64,000 nucleotides of DNA from CATQHP01 sp965214915 (GTDB lineage: Bacteria; Acidobacteriota; Terriglobia; Bryobacterales; UBA6623): assembly GCA_965214915.1 (NCBI GenBank), contig CBDCCP010000001.1, positions 1,426,001 through 1,490,000 of the forward strand. The letters run 5' to 3'. Position 1 is the first letter of the stretch. Each line of letters opens with the position of its first letter. The notes beneath the pieces were generated by a model. It ran no database searches. It saw only the letters and a list, made by a program, of their open reading frames with translations, and was not told the origin of the DNA. Positions 44,263-53,659 of the stretch are shown here, piece by piece. The position numbers and the translations under genes are program-made.

Positions 44263-46362
44263 TCATTCGAATAGGAAATACCCCGCGACGACTCCGAGGC
44301 CGATCACGAACAGCAAGACGTAATTTTGAACCATCCCCGTTTGGAACATGCGGATCGGATAGGAGACGAATTTTACGCCGTAACCGATGATGTTGACGAG
44401 GCCGTCGACGATCCACTTGTCCCAGAACATGGTGAGCAAGGAGGTTATCCGCGTCATCACGCCGACCCCGTTGACTGCGCCGTCAATGAACTGGAGATCG
44501 AATAGCATCAGTTGCAAGCTGGTTCTCTTGACCCCCATTTTGACCACGAAGATGTCGTAAATCTCATCCACGAAATACTTCCGCAAAAAGAGGAGGTGTA
44601 ACCCTTTGCCGAGAATGCCGTGCATGGGCTCGCCTTCGTACTTGTCGGCCTTGAAGATTTTCATGGCGTACCAGATGGCGAGCAGAGCGAGGCCGACCGA
44701 GAGGGCCATCAAGCCCCATTCGAGAGCCGCGGCGTGATGCTCGCCGGCTTCCTCGACGACGACGGCGGAGCTCAGCCAGTGTTCGAGACTGGGCAGCATG
44801 TCGTGGATGGGGCCGAACACCACCGGCGTTCCGACGTATCCCGCCAGGATGCTGCCGGCGGCAAGAATGATTAGCGGCACGGTCATCGACCGCGGCGATT
44901 CATGGACGTGCGCGCCCGGGGCGACGCGGTTGTCGCCGTGGAACGTCATGAAGATCAGGCGGAACATGTAGAACGCCGTCATCATGGCGGTAATCAGCCC
45001 GAGCGCATAGAGCGCGGGGTGGTGGGACGAGAAGGTTTTCCAGAGGATTTCGTCCTTCGAGAAGAAGCCGGCCAAGCCGGGCACGCCGGCGATGGCGATG
45101 GCGCCGATCAGCATCGTCTTGTAGGTAATTGGTATTTTGTCCTTGAGCGCGCCCATCTTGCGCATGTCCTGCTCGCCGCCGACGGCGTGGATCACCGAGC
45201 CGGAGCCAAGGAATAACAGAGCTTTGAAGAAGGCGTGAGTGTAGAGGTGAAAAATGCCGACCCAGAATGCCCCCACGCCGCAGGCGAGGAACATGTAGCC
45301 CAACTGCGAGACCGTCGAATACGCCAGGACTTTCTTGATGTCGTACTGCACCAGGCCGATGGTCGCGGCGAATATCGCAGTCACGGCCCCGACTATGGCG
45401 ACGATGAGCATCGTGTTCGGCGCCAGCGCGTAGATCTCGCTGGAGCGGGCCACCAGATAGACGCCGGCCGTGACCATGGTCGCGGCGTGGATCAGCGCGG
45501 AAACCGGGGTGGGGCCCTCCATGGCGTCCGGCAGCCAAACGTGCAGCGGAAGCTGCGCCGATTTGCCGCAAGCGCCGATGAAGAGAAACAGCGTGAGCAG
45601 GCTCAGCGGCCCCCAGGATTCTTGTTGGAAACCGCCTGCCTCCAGCGCCGGACCGATCTCGGTAAAGGTCAGAGTTCCCAGCGTGGTGAAGGTCAGCAGC
45701 ATGCCCAGGACGAAAGCCGCGTCGCCCACGCGGTTCACCAGGAACGCTTTGGTCGCGGCGTTTTGCGCGGATTGCTTGCGGAAGTAGAATCCGATCAGCC
45801 CCCAACTGCAGAAACCGACGCCCTCCCAGCCGACGAACAGCAGAACGTAGTTGTTCGCCATCACCAGCAGGAGCATGAAAAACAGAAACAGGTTGAGAAA
45901 CCCGAAGAAGCGGTAGTAGCCGCCGTCGTGGGCCATGTAACCGACCGAATAGACGTGGATCAGAAAGCCGATCCCGGTGACGACCAGAATCATGACCGCG
46001 CTGAGCGCGTCGAGGAGGAATCCCCAATCGGCGGTAAATGCGCTCAGGCCCGTGCCGGTCATGGAGTCGAGTCCGGCGAGCCAGGTCCATTTCACGACTT
46101 CGTAGCTGTGGCCTTCGACGTTTTGCAGTTGAAACACCGCGCCGAGCGCGAAAAGGAACGAGACCAGAACCATGCCGGGACAGAGGATGTTGACCAAGGC
46201 TCGGCCGGCGGGTTGCCCGTGGCTGCCGCCGTGGCCGGCGTGGTCGTCTGCGGGCGGTCCTTGGGAGTGCTGCGGCTCAAGACGCCGGCCGAAGAGCAGC
46301 ATGACCGCCGCTCCCAGCAACGGGAACATGGGGATGAGCCAAATGCTATCGAGGAAAAACAT
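44263..46362 (-). CDS. nuoL: NADH-quinone oxidoreductase subunit L
   Basis: A 699-aa subunit, the largest antiporter-like one, with the C-terminal extension that includes the lateral helix. Marks: LLFVGWEGVGFCSWGLIGF, LPLHVWLPDAMEGPTPVSAL and KVLAYSTVSQLGYMFLACG. The loop near residues 30-50 is His/Gly-rich (DHAGHGGSHGQ). Confidence 0.97.
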   Translation of the reverse strand: MFFLDSIWLIPMFPLLGAAVMLLFGRRLEPQHSQGPPADDHAGHGGSHGQPAGRALVNILCPGMVLVSFLFALGAVFQLQNVEGHSYEVVKWTWLAGLDSMTGTGLSAFTADWGFLLDALSAVMILVVTGIGFLIHVYSVGYMAHDGGYYRFFGFLNLFLFFMLLLVMANNYVLLFVGWEGVGFCSWGLIGFYFRKQSAQNAATKAFLVNRVGDAAFVLGMLLTFTTLGTLTFTEIGPALEAGGFQQESWGPLSLLTLFLFIGACGKSAQLPLHVWLPDAMEGPTPVSALIHAATMVTAGVYLVARSSEIYALAPNTMLIVAIVGAVTAIFAATIGLVQYDIKKVLAYSTVSQLGYMFLACGVGAFWVGIFHLYTHAFFKALLFLGSGSVIHAVGGEQDMRKMGALKDKIPITYKTMLIGAIAIAGVPGLAGFFSKDEILWKTFSSHHPALYALGLITAMMTAFYMFRLIFMTFHGDNRVAPGAHVHESPRSMTVPLIILAAGSILAGYVGTPVVFGPIHDMLPSLEHWLSSAVVVEEAGEHHAAALEWGLMALSVGLALLAIWYAMKIFKADKYEGEPMHGILGKGLHLLFLRKYFVDEIYDIFVVKMGVKRTSLQLMLFDLQFIDGAVNGVGVMTRITSLLTMFWDKWIVDGLVNIIGYGVKFVSYPIRMFQTGMVQNYVLLFVIGLGVVAGYFLFE

Positions 46363-46382
46363 GGTCTATCGGCTTGTAGTTC

Positions 46383-46688
46383 CTACCAGCGGAGCAGATC
46401 GATCTCGTCGGCGTGGACCGTTTCCTTGTTGCGGAACAGAGCGATCAGAATGCCGAGTCCGACGGCGGCCTCGGCGGCCGCGTCGGTGATCACGAATATC
46501 GAGAAGACTTGTCCGTGAATTTGTTGGAGCGCGGAAGAGAAGGCGATGAGATTAATGTTGACGGCGTTGAGGATCAACTCGATCGACATCAGGATGACGA
46601 TGACGTTGCGGCGCGTCAGGATGCCGATCGTGCCGATGAAGAGCAGCAGCGTGCTCAGAACGAGGTAGTGCGCTGTGGTGACTTCCAT
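46383..46688 (-). CDS. nuoK: NADH-quinone oxidoreductase subunit K
   Basis: A 101-aa protein with three TM helices: YLVLSTLLLFIGTIGILTR, then NVIVILMSIELILNAVNINL with the conserved Glu, and a third with AEAAVGLGILIALFR. Standard NuoK length. 7 bp after nuoJ and 20 bp before nuoL. Confidence 0.97.
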   Translation of the reverse strand: MEVTTAHYLVLSTLLLFIGTIGILTRRNVIVILMSIELILNAVNINLIAFSSALQQIHGQVFSIFVITDAAAEAAVGLGILIALFRNKETVHADEIDLLRW

Positions 46689-46695
46689 CCGGGCC

Positions 46696-47229
46696 CTAGC
46701 CTTCCGTCTCGCTTTTCCGCGTTTTCGACATCACAACCGCGCCGACGATCGCCACCAGCAAGAGGATCGACGCCAACTCGAACGGCAGCAGGTACTCCGA
46801 GAAGAGCACGTACCCGACCTCTTCGGAGTTTTTGGTCAAAGAGCCCGGCTCGAGCGGCTCGCTCCTCTCGGGGAATTGCAGGCTGCCGGCGCCGTGTACG
46901 ACGAAAGACAGCACGATCACGAGCACTACGATGGAACAGAAGACGGCAATCCACTTCTGGCTTGAGAAGCGGTGCGTCAGCGCCTCTTCTCGCACCGGAA
47001 CCAGCATGATTACGAACAGGAAAAGGACCGTGATGCCGCCGACATAGACGATGATTTGCACGCCGGCCAGGAATTCCGCGCCTTGCAGCAAATAGAGGCC
47101 GGCGACGCCGACCAGGGCGCCGATCAGCCAGATGGCCGAATGCACGACATTCCGGCGCGTGATCGTCATGATCGCGCTGCCGAGAATGATTACCGCAAAG
47201 AGGTAAAAAAGAATGCTGTCAATCGACAT
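46696..47229 (-). CDS. nuoJ: NADH-quinone oxidoreductase subunit J
   Basis: A 177-aa membrane protein with five TM segments. The conserved third helix GVQIIVYVGGITVLFLFVIM, which holds the pi-bulge of the E-channel, is present. The C-terminus ends in a short charged tail. It is separated from nuoI by 132 bp in which no gene is seen. Confidence 0.96.
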   Translation of the reverse strand: MSIDSILFYLFAVIILGSAIMTITRRNVVHSAIWLIGALVGVAGLYLLQGAEFLAGVQIIVYVGGITVLFLFVIMLVPVREEALTHRFSSQKWIAVFCSIVVLVIVLSFVVHGAGSLQFPERSEPLEPGSLTKNSEEVGYVLFSEYLLPFELASILLLVAIVGAVVMSKTRKSETEG

Positions 47230-47361
47230 GATTGGGCAACGGCCGCATGGCGAGCCTCGGATTCGGGGGGAGGCAAAGTCCTACAGCATACACCAATTGC
47301 TCGGTTGCGCGGGGCTTTGTCGTCGGGATATTGCGAATCCGATGCTTGCGTATCGATCCGG

Positions 47362-47817
47362 CTAGTGGCGGTACTCGGTCGGCAGCGGTCCTTCCTCCAG
47401 CATCTGGCGGTCCCAGATTTGACCTTCTCGCGTAAAGGTCGCCATTTCGAAGTCTTGGGTAAGCTCCAGCGCGTCGACCGGGCAGGCGTCTTCGCAGAGG
47501 CCGCAGAACATGCAGCGCGAAGTGTCGTAGGTGAAGTTGGTGAGATCCTTGCGCCGAGTTTCGGGGTTGCGCTCGGAAGTTACGACGATCAGTTGTTCCG
47601 GGCAAGCCAGAGCGCACAGGTTGCAGGAGATGCATAGCGTCTCGGCGGTTTCCGGGTGGGTGTTCAGCCGCGGCGCCCCGCGGTAGCGCTCCATGACCGG
47701 CGGCCGTTCCCGGGGATACTGCTCGGTTACCACGAGCGAGGGCTTCTGGTTTTTGAAAGTGGTCCAGAGGCCCTTCAGCAGATCCGTGAGCAAAAAAGTG
47801 TTGAGCAGATTGGCCAT
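47362..47817 (-). CDS. nuoI: NADH-quinone oxidoreductase subunit I
   Basis: A 151-aa ferredoxin-like subunit with two 4Fe-4S motifs, CISCNLCALACP (about 62-73) and CMFCGLCEDACP (about 102-113), clusters N6a and N6b that pass electrons to NuoB N2. The N-terminal amphipathic helix (LLTDLLKGLWTTFKN) docks on the membrane arm. Confidence 0.97.
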   Translation of the reverse strand: MANLLNTFLLTDLLKGLWTTFKNQKPSLVVTEQYPRERPPVMERYRGAPRLNTHPETAETLCISCNLCALACPEQLIVVTSERNPETRRKDLTNFTYDTSRCMFCGLCEDACPVDALELTQDFEMATFTREGQIWDRQMLEEGPLPTEYRH

Positions 47818-47833
47818 CGCTTCTCTTCCTATC

Positions 47834-49015
47834 TTAGCCCCGCGCGAGCATTTGAGCGATGCTGTTGATAATCAGCCCGGCCATGCTCACCGGTATCAGC
47901 CACTTCCAGCCGACATCCATAAGCTGGTCGTAGCGGAAGCGGGGAAATGTGCCGCGGTACCAGATGAACATGTAAACCAATACGGCTACTTTGGCCAAAA
48001 ACCAGAACAGGCCGACGATCAGAGGATTGATCGCCGGGACGGCGAAAAGGGCCGCCAGCAGCAGAGCCGCGCCCGCAAGGCCGAACATGCCCAGCTTGAA
48101 TCCGGCAATGATCTGCCTGGTTGCGCCCTTGATGCAGGCCAGAGCGATGACGCCGAAGAGTGCGACGGGCAGGCCGACGTTGAGCGGCGTTTCCAAAAAG
48201 CCGACGTTGGGGAACGGCCGCAGCCAGCCCCCGAAAAACAACGTAACGCAAATCCCGCTGATGACGAAGATCGCGGCGTACTCGGCCAGAAAGTACAAAG
48301 CAAAGCGGAATCCCGAATATTCGGTGTGGAATCCGGCGACGATTTCCGATTCGGCTTCCGGCAGATCGAACGGCGCCCGGTTCGTCTCCGCCGTGCCGGC
48401 AATGATGAACAACACGGTCGGGATGAGCATCAGCAGATAGTTGTCGAACGCGCCCCAGACGCCGCGTTCGTATTGGGCCTGAATAATGCCTTGCATGGAG
48501 AGCGTGCCCGCGCACATGATGCCCGTCACGGCGGCGAAGCCCAGCGGCACTTCGTAGCTGACCATCTGAGCAGCGGCCCGCAGGGAGCCCATCAGCGAAT
48601 ACTTCGAGTTGGAGGACCAGCCGCCCAGGATCAGCCCCAGAGCGCCGATCGACGACATCGCCAGAATGAAGAGGATGCCGATGTTGACGTCGGCCACGTA
48701 GAACTTGTCGCTCAACGGCAGCACGGCGAACGCCGACAGCGCGGTGAACGTGGAAAGAACCGGCGCCATCCAGAAGACCCACTTGTCGGCGCCGGATGGA
48801 ATGATGTCCTCTTTGAGCATCAGCTTCAGGGCGTCGGCCAGCGGTTGCAGCGCGCCGTAAGGCCCGACGCGCATCGGCCCCAGACGGACCTGCAGATCGG
48901 CGAGAACTTTCCGCTCGGCGAGCACCATGTAACCCGCTACGAGCGGGAACAGCGCAATGATGACCAGCGTGGCGACGAGGGGCGGCAAATAGGGACTCGA
49001 GAGAAATTCTTCCAT
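47834..49015 (-). CDS. nuoH: NADH-quinone oxidoreductase subunit H
   Basis: A 393-aa membrane subunit at the quinone chamber. Family blocks: MVLAERKVLADLQVRLGPMRVGPYGALQ (start of loop 1, near residue 30) and ETNRAPFDLPEAESEIVAGFHTEY with its acidic cluster. Eight TM helices. 16 bp before nuoI, 6 bp after nuoD. Confidence 0.97.
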   Translation of the reverse strand: MEEFLSSPYLPPLVATLVIIALFPLVAGYMVLAERKVLADLQVRLGPMRVGPYGALQPLADALKLMLKEDIIPSGADKWVFWMAPVLSTFTALSAFAVLPLSDKFYVADVNIGILFILAMSSIGALGLILGGWSSNSKYSLMGSLRAAAQMVSYEVPLGFAAVTGIMCAGTLSMQGIIQAQYERGVWGAFDNYLLMLIPTVLFIIAGTAETNRAPFDLPEAESEIVAGFHTEYSGFRFALYFLAEYAAIFVISGICVTLFFGGWLRPFPNVGFLETPLNVGLPVALFGVIALACIKGATRQIIAGFKLGMFGLAGAALLLAALFAVPAINPLIVGLFWFLAKVAVLVYMFIWYRGTFPRFRYDQLMDVGWKWLIPVSMAGLIINSIAQMLARG

Positions 49016-49021
49016 GACGGA

Positions 49022-50164
49022 TTACCTGTCCACCTCGCCCAGAACGATGTCGATGGTGCCGATGATCGCTACGACATCGGCCACCAGAGAACCGCGGCAC
49101 ATCTTGTCGAGCGCTCCCAGATTGACAAAGGACGGCGGGCGTACGCGCAGGCGGTAGGGATTCAGCGAGCCGTCGCTGACGACATAGTACCCCAACTCGC
49201 CCTTGGGCGCCTCGATGGAAACATAGGCTTCGCCGGGCGGCGGCTTGATCACCTTGCCGACCTTGCCCTTGATCGGGCCGGCGGGAAGACCTTCTACGGC
49301 TTGGCGGACTATGCGGCAGGATTGCACCATTTCTTCCATGCGCACCATGTAGCGGTCGAACGTGTCGCCGTTTTCGGCGGTGGGGATTTCGAAATCGTAT
49401 TTTTCGTAGCCGCTGTAGGGCAGCGCTTTGCGTATGTCCCACTTTTCGCCGGCGGCGCGCAGCACGGGGCCGGTTACGCCGTAGTCCTTGCAGTCGGCGG
49501 CATTCAGGATGCCGATGCCTTTGGTGCGGTTGACCCAGATGCGGTTGCCGGTCAGCAGGGCGTGGTATTCCTTGAGCTTTTCTTCCATCAGGTCGCAGAA
49601 GGCCAGGCAGTCTTTCTCGAAGGTGTCATGGGTTTCGTACTGCAAGCCGCCGATGCGGAAGGCGTGAGTCGTAAGCCTCGCGCCGCAGTATTTCTCGAAA
49701 ATTTTCAGCGCCTCTTCGCGCTCGCGGAAGCAGAGAAAGACGGGCGTGATCGCGCCGATGTCGAGCGCGTGGGTTCCCAGCCACAGCAGGTGCGACGAGA
49801 TGCGGTTGATTTCGGCGAGGATGACGCGGACGGCCTGGGCGCGCTCGGGGATCTCTACGTCGAGCAGTTTTTCGACGGCCATGCAGTAGCCGAGGCCGTT
49901 GGAGACGGCTGCGACGTAGTCCATGCGGTCGACGTAGGGCGCGAACTGCTGGTAGGTGCGGTTTTCGGCGATCTTTTCGACGCCTCGGTGCAGATAACCG
50001 ATGACGCACTCGGCGCCGAGAACCGTCTCGCCGTCGAGCTTCAGGATCACTCGCAAGACGCCGTGCGTCGAGGGATGCTGCGGCCCCATGTTGATGACCA
50101 GCTCGTTGGAGTCGAGCAGGGTCGCTTCGGGCGCCGGCGGCGGCGCCAACATCGTTTCGGACAT
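49022..50164 (-). CDS. nuoD: NADH-quinone oxidoreductase subunit D
   Basis: A 380-aa 49-kDa-type subunit. The loop NMGPQHPSTHGVLR with the quinone-site His, GYLHRGVEKIAENRTYQQF and YVDRMDYVAAVSNGLGYC are conserved. The C-terminus ends IIGTIDIVLGEVDR as expected. The start overlaps the nuoC stop (TAATG). NuoD and NuoB together form the Q site; nuoB is not in the window. Confidence 0.98.
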   Translation of the reverse strand: MSETMLAPPPAPEATLLDSNELVINMGPQHPSTHGVLRVILKLDGETVLGAECVIGYLHRGVEKIAENRTYQQFAPYVDRMDYVAAVSNGLGYCMAVEKLLDVEIPERAQAVRVILAEINRISSHLLWLGTHALDIGAITPVFLCFREREEALKIFEKYCGARLTTHAFRIGGLQYETHDTFEKDCLAFCDLMEEKLKEYHALLTGNRIWVNRTKGIGILNAADCKDYGVTGPVLRAAGEKWDIRKALPYSGYEKYDFEIPTAENGDTFDRYMVRMEEMVQSCRIVRQAVEGLPAGPIKGKVGKVIKPPPGEAYVSIEAPKGELGYYVVSDGSLNPYRLRVRPPSFVNLGALDKMCRGSLVADVVAIIGTIDIVLGEVDR

Positions 50165-50811
50165 TACTGTGCGCTCTCAATCTTCAGGTTCTCGCGAACC
50201 CAGTCCTCATCTTGCCGGATAATGTCGTATTCCTTGCGCAGCGGGAACCCTTCCCATTCGTCGGGCATGAGGATGCGCTTGAGATCCGGGTGGTTGTCGA
50301 ACTCGATGCCGAACATGTCGTAAACTTCGCGCTCGGCCCAGTTTGCCGTATTGTAGAGGGCTGTGACGCTCGGCGCCTTGCCGCCGTCGGCGAGCGGCGC
50401 CTTGATGCGCATCCGCGCGTTCTTATCGAAGGAATAGAGGACCCAAACGATCTCGAAGGGCTTCTCTTTCTTCGGCCAGTGAACGGCGGTCAGATCGACG
50501 AGATAGTCGAAGGCTTCTTCGTTCTTCAGGAACTCGACGAGCTCATAGACGGCTAGGACGTCGGCTTCAATGAAATCTTGACCGCGGTAGGTTCCGTAAA
50601 GCGAAATTTTCCCGCCGAAGCGGCTCTTGAGCGCGTCGACGAGGGGGCTTTCCCACGGCGTCGTCTCCATGACGACCGGTTTCTTGACAACTTTTTTGGG
50701 AACTGGTTTTGCCCTGCCCGCGGGCGCCGGCGGAACGCCGGCCGGTTTGGGGGCGACGCTCGGCTTTGCCGCCGCGGGCGCGCCTTCGCCGGACTTGATT
50801 GCGTCAGACAT
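50164..50811 (-). CDS. nuoC: NADH-quinone oxidoreductase subunit C with N-terminal extension
   Basis: A 215-aa 30-kDa-type subunit. The core (from about residue 50) has LVDLTAVHWPKKEKPFEIVW and the signature EREVYDMFGIEFDNHPDLKR. The first 48 residues are an Ala/Pro/Lys-rich disordered extension (AAAKPSVAPKPAGVPPAPAG) not usual for NuoC. It is the first nuo gene here; upstream lies divergent def after 132 bp. Confidence 0.97.
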   Translation of the reverse strand: MSDAIKSGEGAPAAAKPSVAPKPAGVPPAPAGRAKPVPKKVVKKPVVMETTPWESPLVDALKSRFGGKISLYGTYRGQDFIEADVLAVYELVEFLKNEEAFDYLVDLTAVHWPKKEKPFEIVWVLYSFDKNARMRIKAPLADGGKAPSVTALYNTANWAEREVYDMFGIEFDNHPDLKRILMPDEWEGFPLRKEYDIIRQDEDWVRENLKIESAQ

Positions 50812-50943
50812 GGGGTCTCGTTGCGCCTCTCCGCGTACACGAAGAGAGACTGACTAGTGCAGCACATCGCTCGGGTCCCGCGCAAGCGGAATCGAAGCGC
50901 GGAGTCGAAACGCCGGTTAGAATAAGAGTCTCGGCCGGTAGTC

Positions 50944-51465
50944 ATGGCAATGAAAATCCTCAAATACGGCGACCCCGCGCTCGAAACCCCTTGCGCTCCG
51001 GTCGCCGACGGCGAGTTCGAGACGCCGGGCCTCGAAAAACTTGTCGCTGAAATGTTCGAGACCATGTACGACGCCAAGGGCGTGGGGCTTGCCGCTCCGC
51101 AGGTAGGCGTGTTGAAACGGCTTACGGTCATCGATTGTTCCTGCGGCGAAAACGAGGACGAAAAACTGGTCCTCGTCAACCCTGAGATCACCGAGACCGC
51201 GGGGACTCAGGTGGGCGAAGAGGGCTGCCTGTCCATCCCCGGCTTCCGCGAGCAGGTGAAACGGCCCAGCTTCGTCAAGGCGCGCGCGCGCGGCGTGAAA
51301 GGCGAATGGGTCGAGGTCGAGGCCGAAGATCTGTTGGCGCGCGCGATCTGCCACGAAAACGACCATCTCGACGGCGTGCTGTTCCTCAGCCGGCTCAGCC
51401 GGCTCAAACGCGAGTCGATCAAACGGAAGATTCGCGGCCTGCGCAGAAAAGGCGAATGGGATTAG
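50944..51465 (+). CDS. def: peptide deformylase
   Basis: A 173-aa metalloenzyme that removes the N-formyl group from new proteins. All three motifs are present: GVGLAAPQVG (about 41-50), EEGCLSIPG with the metal-ligand Cys (about 88-96), and CHENDHLDG, the HExxH-type site (about 136-144). It forms a cluster with fmt, 4 bp downstream. Confidence 0.98.
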   Translation: MAMKILKYGDPALETPCAPVADGEFETPGLEKLVAEMFETMYDAKGVGLAAPQVGVLKRLTVIDCSCGENEDEKLVLVNPEITETAGTQVGEEGCLSIPGFREQVKRPSFVKARARGVKGEWVEVEAEDLLARAICHENDHLDGVLFLSRLSRLKRESIKRKIRGLRRKGEWD

Positions 51466-51469
51466 CTCG

Positions 51470-52393
51470 GTGCGCGTCATTTTCATGGGCGCCCCGGATT
51501 TCGCGTCGCCGTCGCTGCGGCTGCTTGCCGCGCATCATGACGTTACTGCGGTGATCACGCAGCCCGACCGCCCGGCCGGCCGGGGCATGAAGCCGGCCGC
51601 GCCGCCGGTCAAGGTCTGCGCTCAAGAGCTGGGGCTTGCGGTGTATCAACCCGAAAGCATAAAAGCAGCGGAAGCTTTCGAGCACATCGACGAGCGGCAC
51701 CCCGACGCGATTGCGGTGGTCGGGTACGGCCGGATCATCCCGCAGCGCATCATTGACTTGCCGCGGCGCGGTTGCGTCAATGTGCATTCGTCATTGCTGC
51801 CGCGATATCGCGGCGCGGCGCCGGTTCCTTGGGCGATTGCCTCCGGCGAGACGATCAGCGGAGTTTCGACGATGCTGATTGCCGGGAAGCTCGACGCGGG
51901 CGATATTCTTTTGCAGCGCGAAACGCCTATCGGTCCTGACGAAACGGCGTCAGAGCTTAGCGCCCGCCTGGCGCAGATGGGCGCCGATCTGCTGCTGGAA
52001 ACCCTGGACGCTCTGGAGACGGGCCGTGTGCGGCGCGTGCCCCAGGATCACGCGAAAGCGACTTACGCGCCGATCCTGAAACGCGAAGACGGCAGGGTCG
52101 ATTGGAGGCAATCTTCCCGGCAGATCTACAACCGGCTTCGCGGGTTCGATCCCTGGCCGGGAATCTTTACCGTATTTCGAGGCAAGCGGCTGCGGATCCA
52201 TGCGGCTCGGCCGTCCCTCGCGGGCGGCCTTGCCCCCGGCGAAACGGCCCTCGACGCCGGCTCGCTGTTCGTAGGCTGCGGGGCGGGCCGGCTGGAGTTG
52301 CTGGAAGTGCAGGTCGAAGGCAAAAGACGAATTTCCGGCGCGGACTTTGCCCGCGGCTGCCGCCTGGGCGGTCAAGAGATACTGGGATCATGA
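51470..52393 (+). CDS. fmt: methionyl-tRNA formyltransferase
   Basis: A 307-aa enzyme that formylates Met-tRNA for initiation. GTG 51470 is the start (VRVIFMGAPDFASPSLRLL). The catalytic region has VNVHSSLLPRYRGAAPVPWAI with the HSSLLPxxRG signature. The C-terminal OB-like tRNA domain begins near residue 210 (SRQIYNRLRGFDPWPG). The stop overlaps argJ by 4 bp (ATGA). Confidence 0.97.
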   Translation: MRVIFMGAPDFASPSLRLLAAHHDVTAVITQPDRPAGRGMKPAAPPVKVCAQELGLAVYQPESIKAAEAFEHIDERHPDAIAVVGYGRIIPQRIIDLPRRGCVNVHSSLLPRYRGAAPVPWAIASGETISGVSTMLIAGKLDAGDILLQRETPIGPDETASELSARLAQMGADLLLETLDALETGRVRRVPQDHAKATYAPILKREDGRVDWRQSSRQIYNRLRGFDPWPGIFTVFRGKRLRIHAARPSLAGGLAPGETALDAGSLFVGCGAGRLELLEVQVEGKRRISGADFARGCRLGGQEILGS

Positions 52394-53586
52394 GCGGCGG
52401 GACGAACGAGCGCATTCCCCTCGGTTACCGGTTTGCGGCCGGGCATGCCGGCATCCGCAACAACCCCGCGGACGATCTGGCCTTGATGGTTTCCGATCAA
52501 CCGGCGTCGGCGGCCGCCGTGTTCACGCGGAACTTCGTACGCGCCGCGCCCGTAACCGTAACCGCGCGCCATCTCAAGCAGAGCGGCGGCATTGCCCGCG
52601 CGGTCGTCGCCAACGCCGGCAACGCCAACTGCGCCGCGCCCAACATGGCGGCCGTCGCCGAGGGTACGGCGCAAGCGGCTTCCGCGCTGGCGAAGGTCCC
52701 GCAGGAACAAATCCTGCTGGCGTCGACCGGCGTCATCGGCGAGCCGATCGACGAGAACGCCATCCCGCGGGCCTTGCCCGGCTTATGGGACGACCTTTCG
52801 CCCGCGCGATTCGAGGACTGCGCCCGCGCGATCATGACCACCGACACCGTACACAAGACCGCGTACGCGCAGGTCGAGGCCGGGAACGGCATCGTCCGCA
52901 TAGCCGGCATGGCCAAGGGCGCCGGAATGATTATGCCCGACATGGCGACGATGCTGAGCTTCGTTTTTACCGATGCGGCGGTCGAGCCGGATGCCCTGCA
53001 ATGGATGCTGAACGCCGCGGTCGAGCGGAGCTTCAACTGCATTTCCGTGGATTCGGACACTTCGACCAACGATACGGTCTATTTGCTGGCGAACGGAGCA
53101 TCCGGCATGAACGTCGAGCCGAGTCGGCAGGCGGCGTTGCAGCAGGCTTTGGACGAGGTTGCGCAGAGCTTGGCGCTGGCGGTCGTCCGCGACGGCGAAG
53201 GGGCGCGGAAGCTGGTGCGCATCGACATCGAGGGCGCCGCCAACGACCGCGACGCCAAAAAGATAGCCGTCTCGATCGCCAATTCGCCCCTGGTGAAGAC
53301 CGCGGTCGCCGGCGCGGATCCCAATTGGGGGCGCATTCTTCCCGCCGCCGGCAAGTCCGGCGTTGCCTTCGACCCGGCGCAGGTCGATATCTCCATCAAC
53401 GGAACCCTGGTCTGCGCAAAAGGGCTTCGCGCCGCGTTCGACGAAGCGGCCGTGCAGAAAACGATGGAAGAAGACGAATCGGCGATCCGTTTCCGCATCG
53501 ACGGCAAGGGCCGGGGCAAGGCGCGTTTCTGGACCTGCGATTTCACCGAAGAGTACATTCGGATCAACGCCGAGTACCGCACCTGA
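52390..53586 (+). CDS. argJ: bifunctional ornithine acetyltransferase/N-acetylglutamate synthase
   Basis: A 398-aa Ntn-type enzyme of arginine synthesis. The ATG at 52390 overlaps the fmt stop; the longer frame from 52102 runs through fmt and is rejected. Autocleavage occurs before Thr187 in PDMATMLSF, which becomes the nucleophile. Other blocks: VVANAGNANC, SVDSDTSTNDTV and ADPNWGRI. It is cyclic-type (ornithine acetyltransferase) and may also make N-acetylglutamate. No other arg gene is near. Confidence 0.97.
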   Translation: MSGGTNERIPLGYRFAAGHAGIRNNPADDLALMVSDQPASAAAVFTRNFVRAAPVTVTARHLKQSGGIARAVVANAGNANCAAPNMAAVAEGTAQAASALAKVPQEQILLASTGVIGEPIDENAIPRALPGLWDDLSPARFEDCARAIMTTDTVHKTAYAQVEAGNGIVRIAGMAKGAGMIMPDMATMLSFVFTDAAVEPDALQWMLNAAVERSFNCISVDSDTSTNDTVYLLANGASGMNVEPSRQAALQQALDEVAQSLALAVVRDGEGARKLVRIDIEGAANDRDAKKIAVSIANSPLVKTAVAGADPNWGRILPAAGKSGVAFDPAQVDISINGTLVCAKGLRAAFDEAAVQKTMEEDESAIRFRIDGKGRGKARFWTCDFTEEYIRINAEYRT

Positions 53587-53644
53587 GATTCCTGCCTTGC
53601 CGCTGCCCGGCGGCCCCCGCTGGAGCGGGTTTCGTTGCCGTAGT

Positions 53645-53653
53645 TGATATAAT
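53645..53653 (+). promoter_or_regulatory. extended -10 promoter element
   Basis: TGATATAAT matches the extended -10 form TGnTATAAT exactly. No good -35 is seen. It lies 6 bp before the TTG start assigned to the lipoprotein gene, so transcription would begin at or very near that codon. Confidence 0.5.
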
Positions 53654-53659
53654 CGAAGC

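Noticed and set aside
47693..50323. 876-aa plus ORF opposite nuoI-nuoH-nuoD
   Set aside because: Antisense shadow of well-conserved nuo genes.
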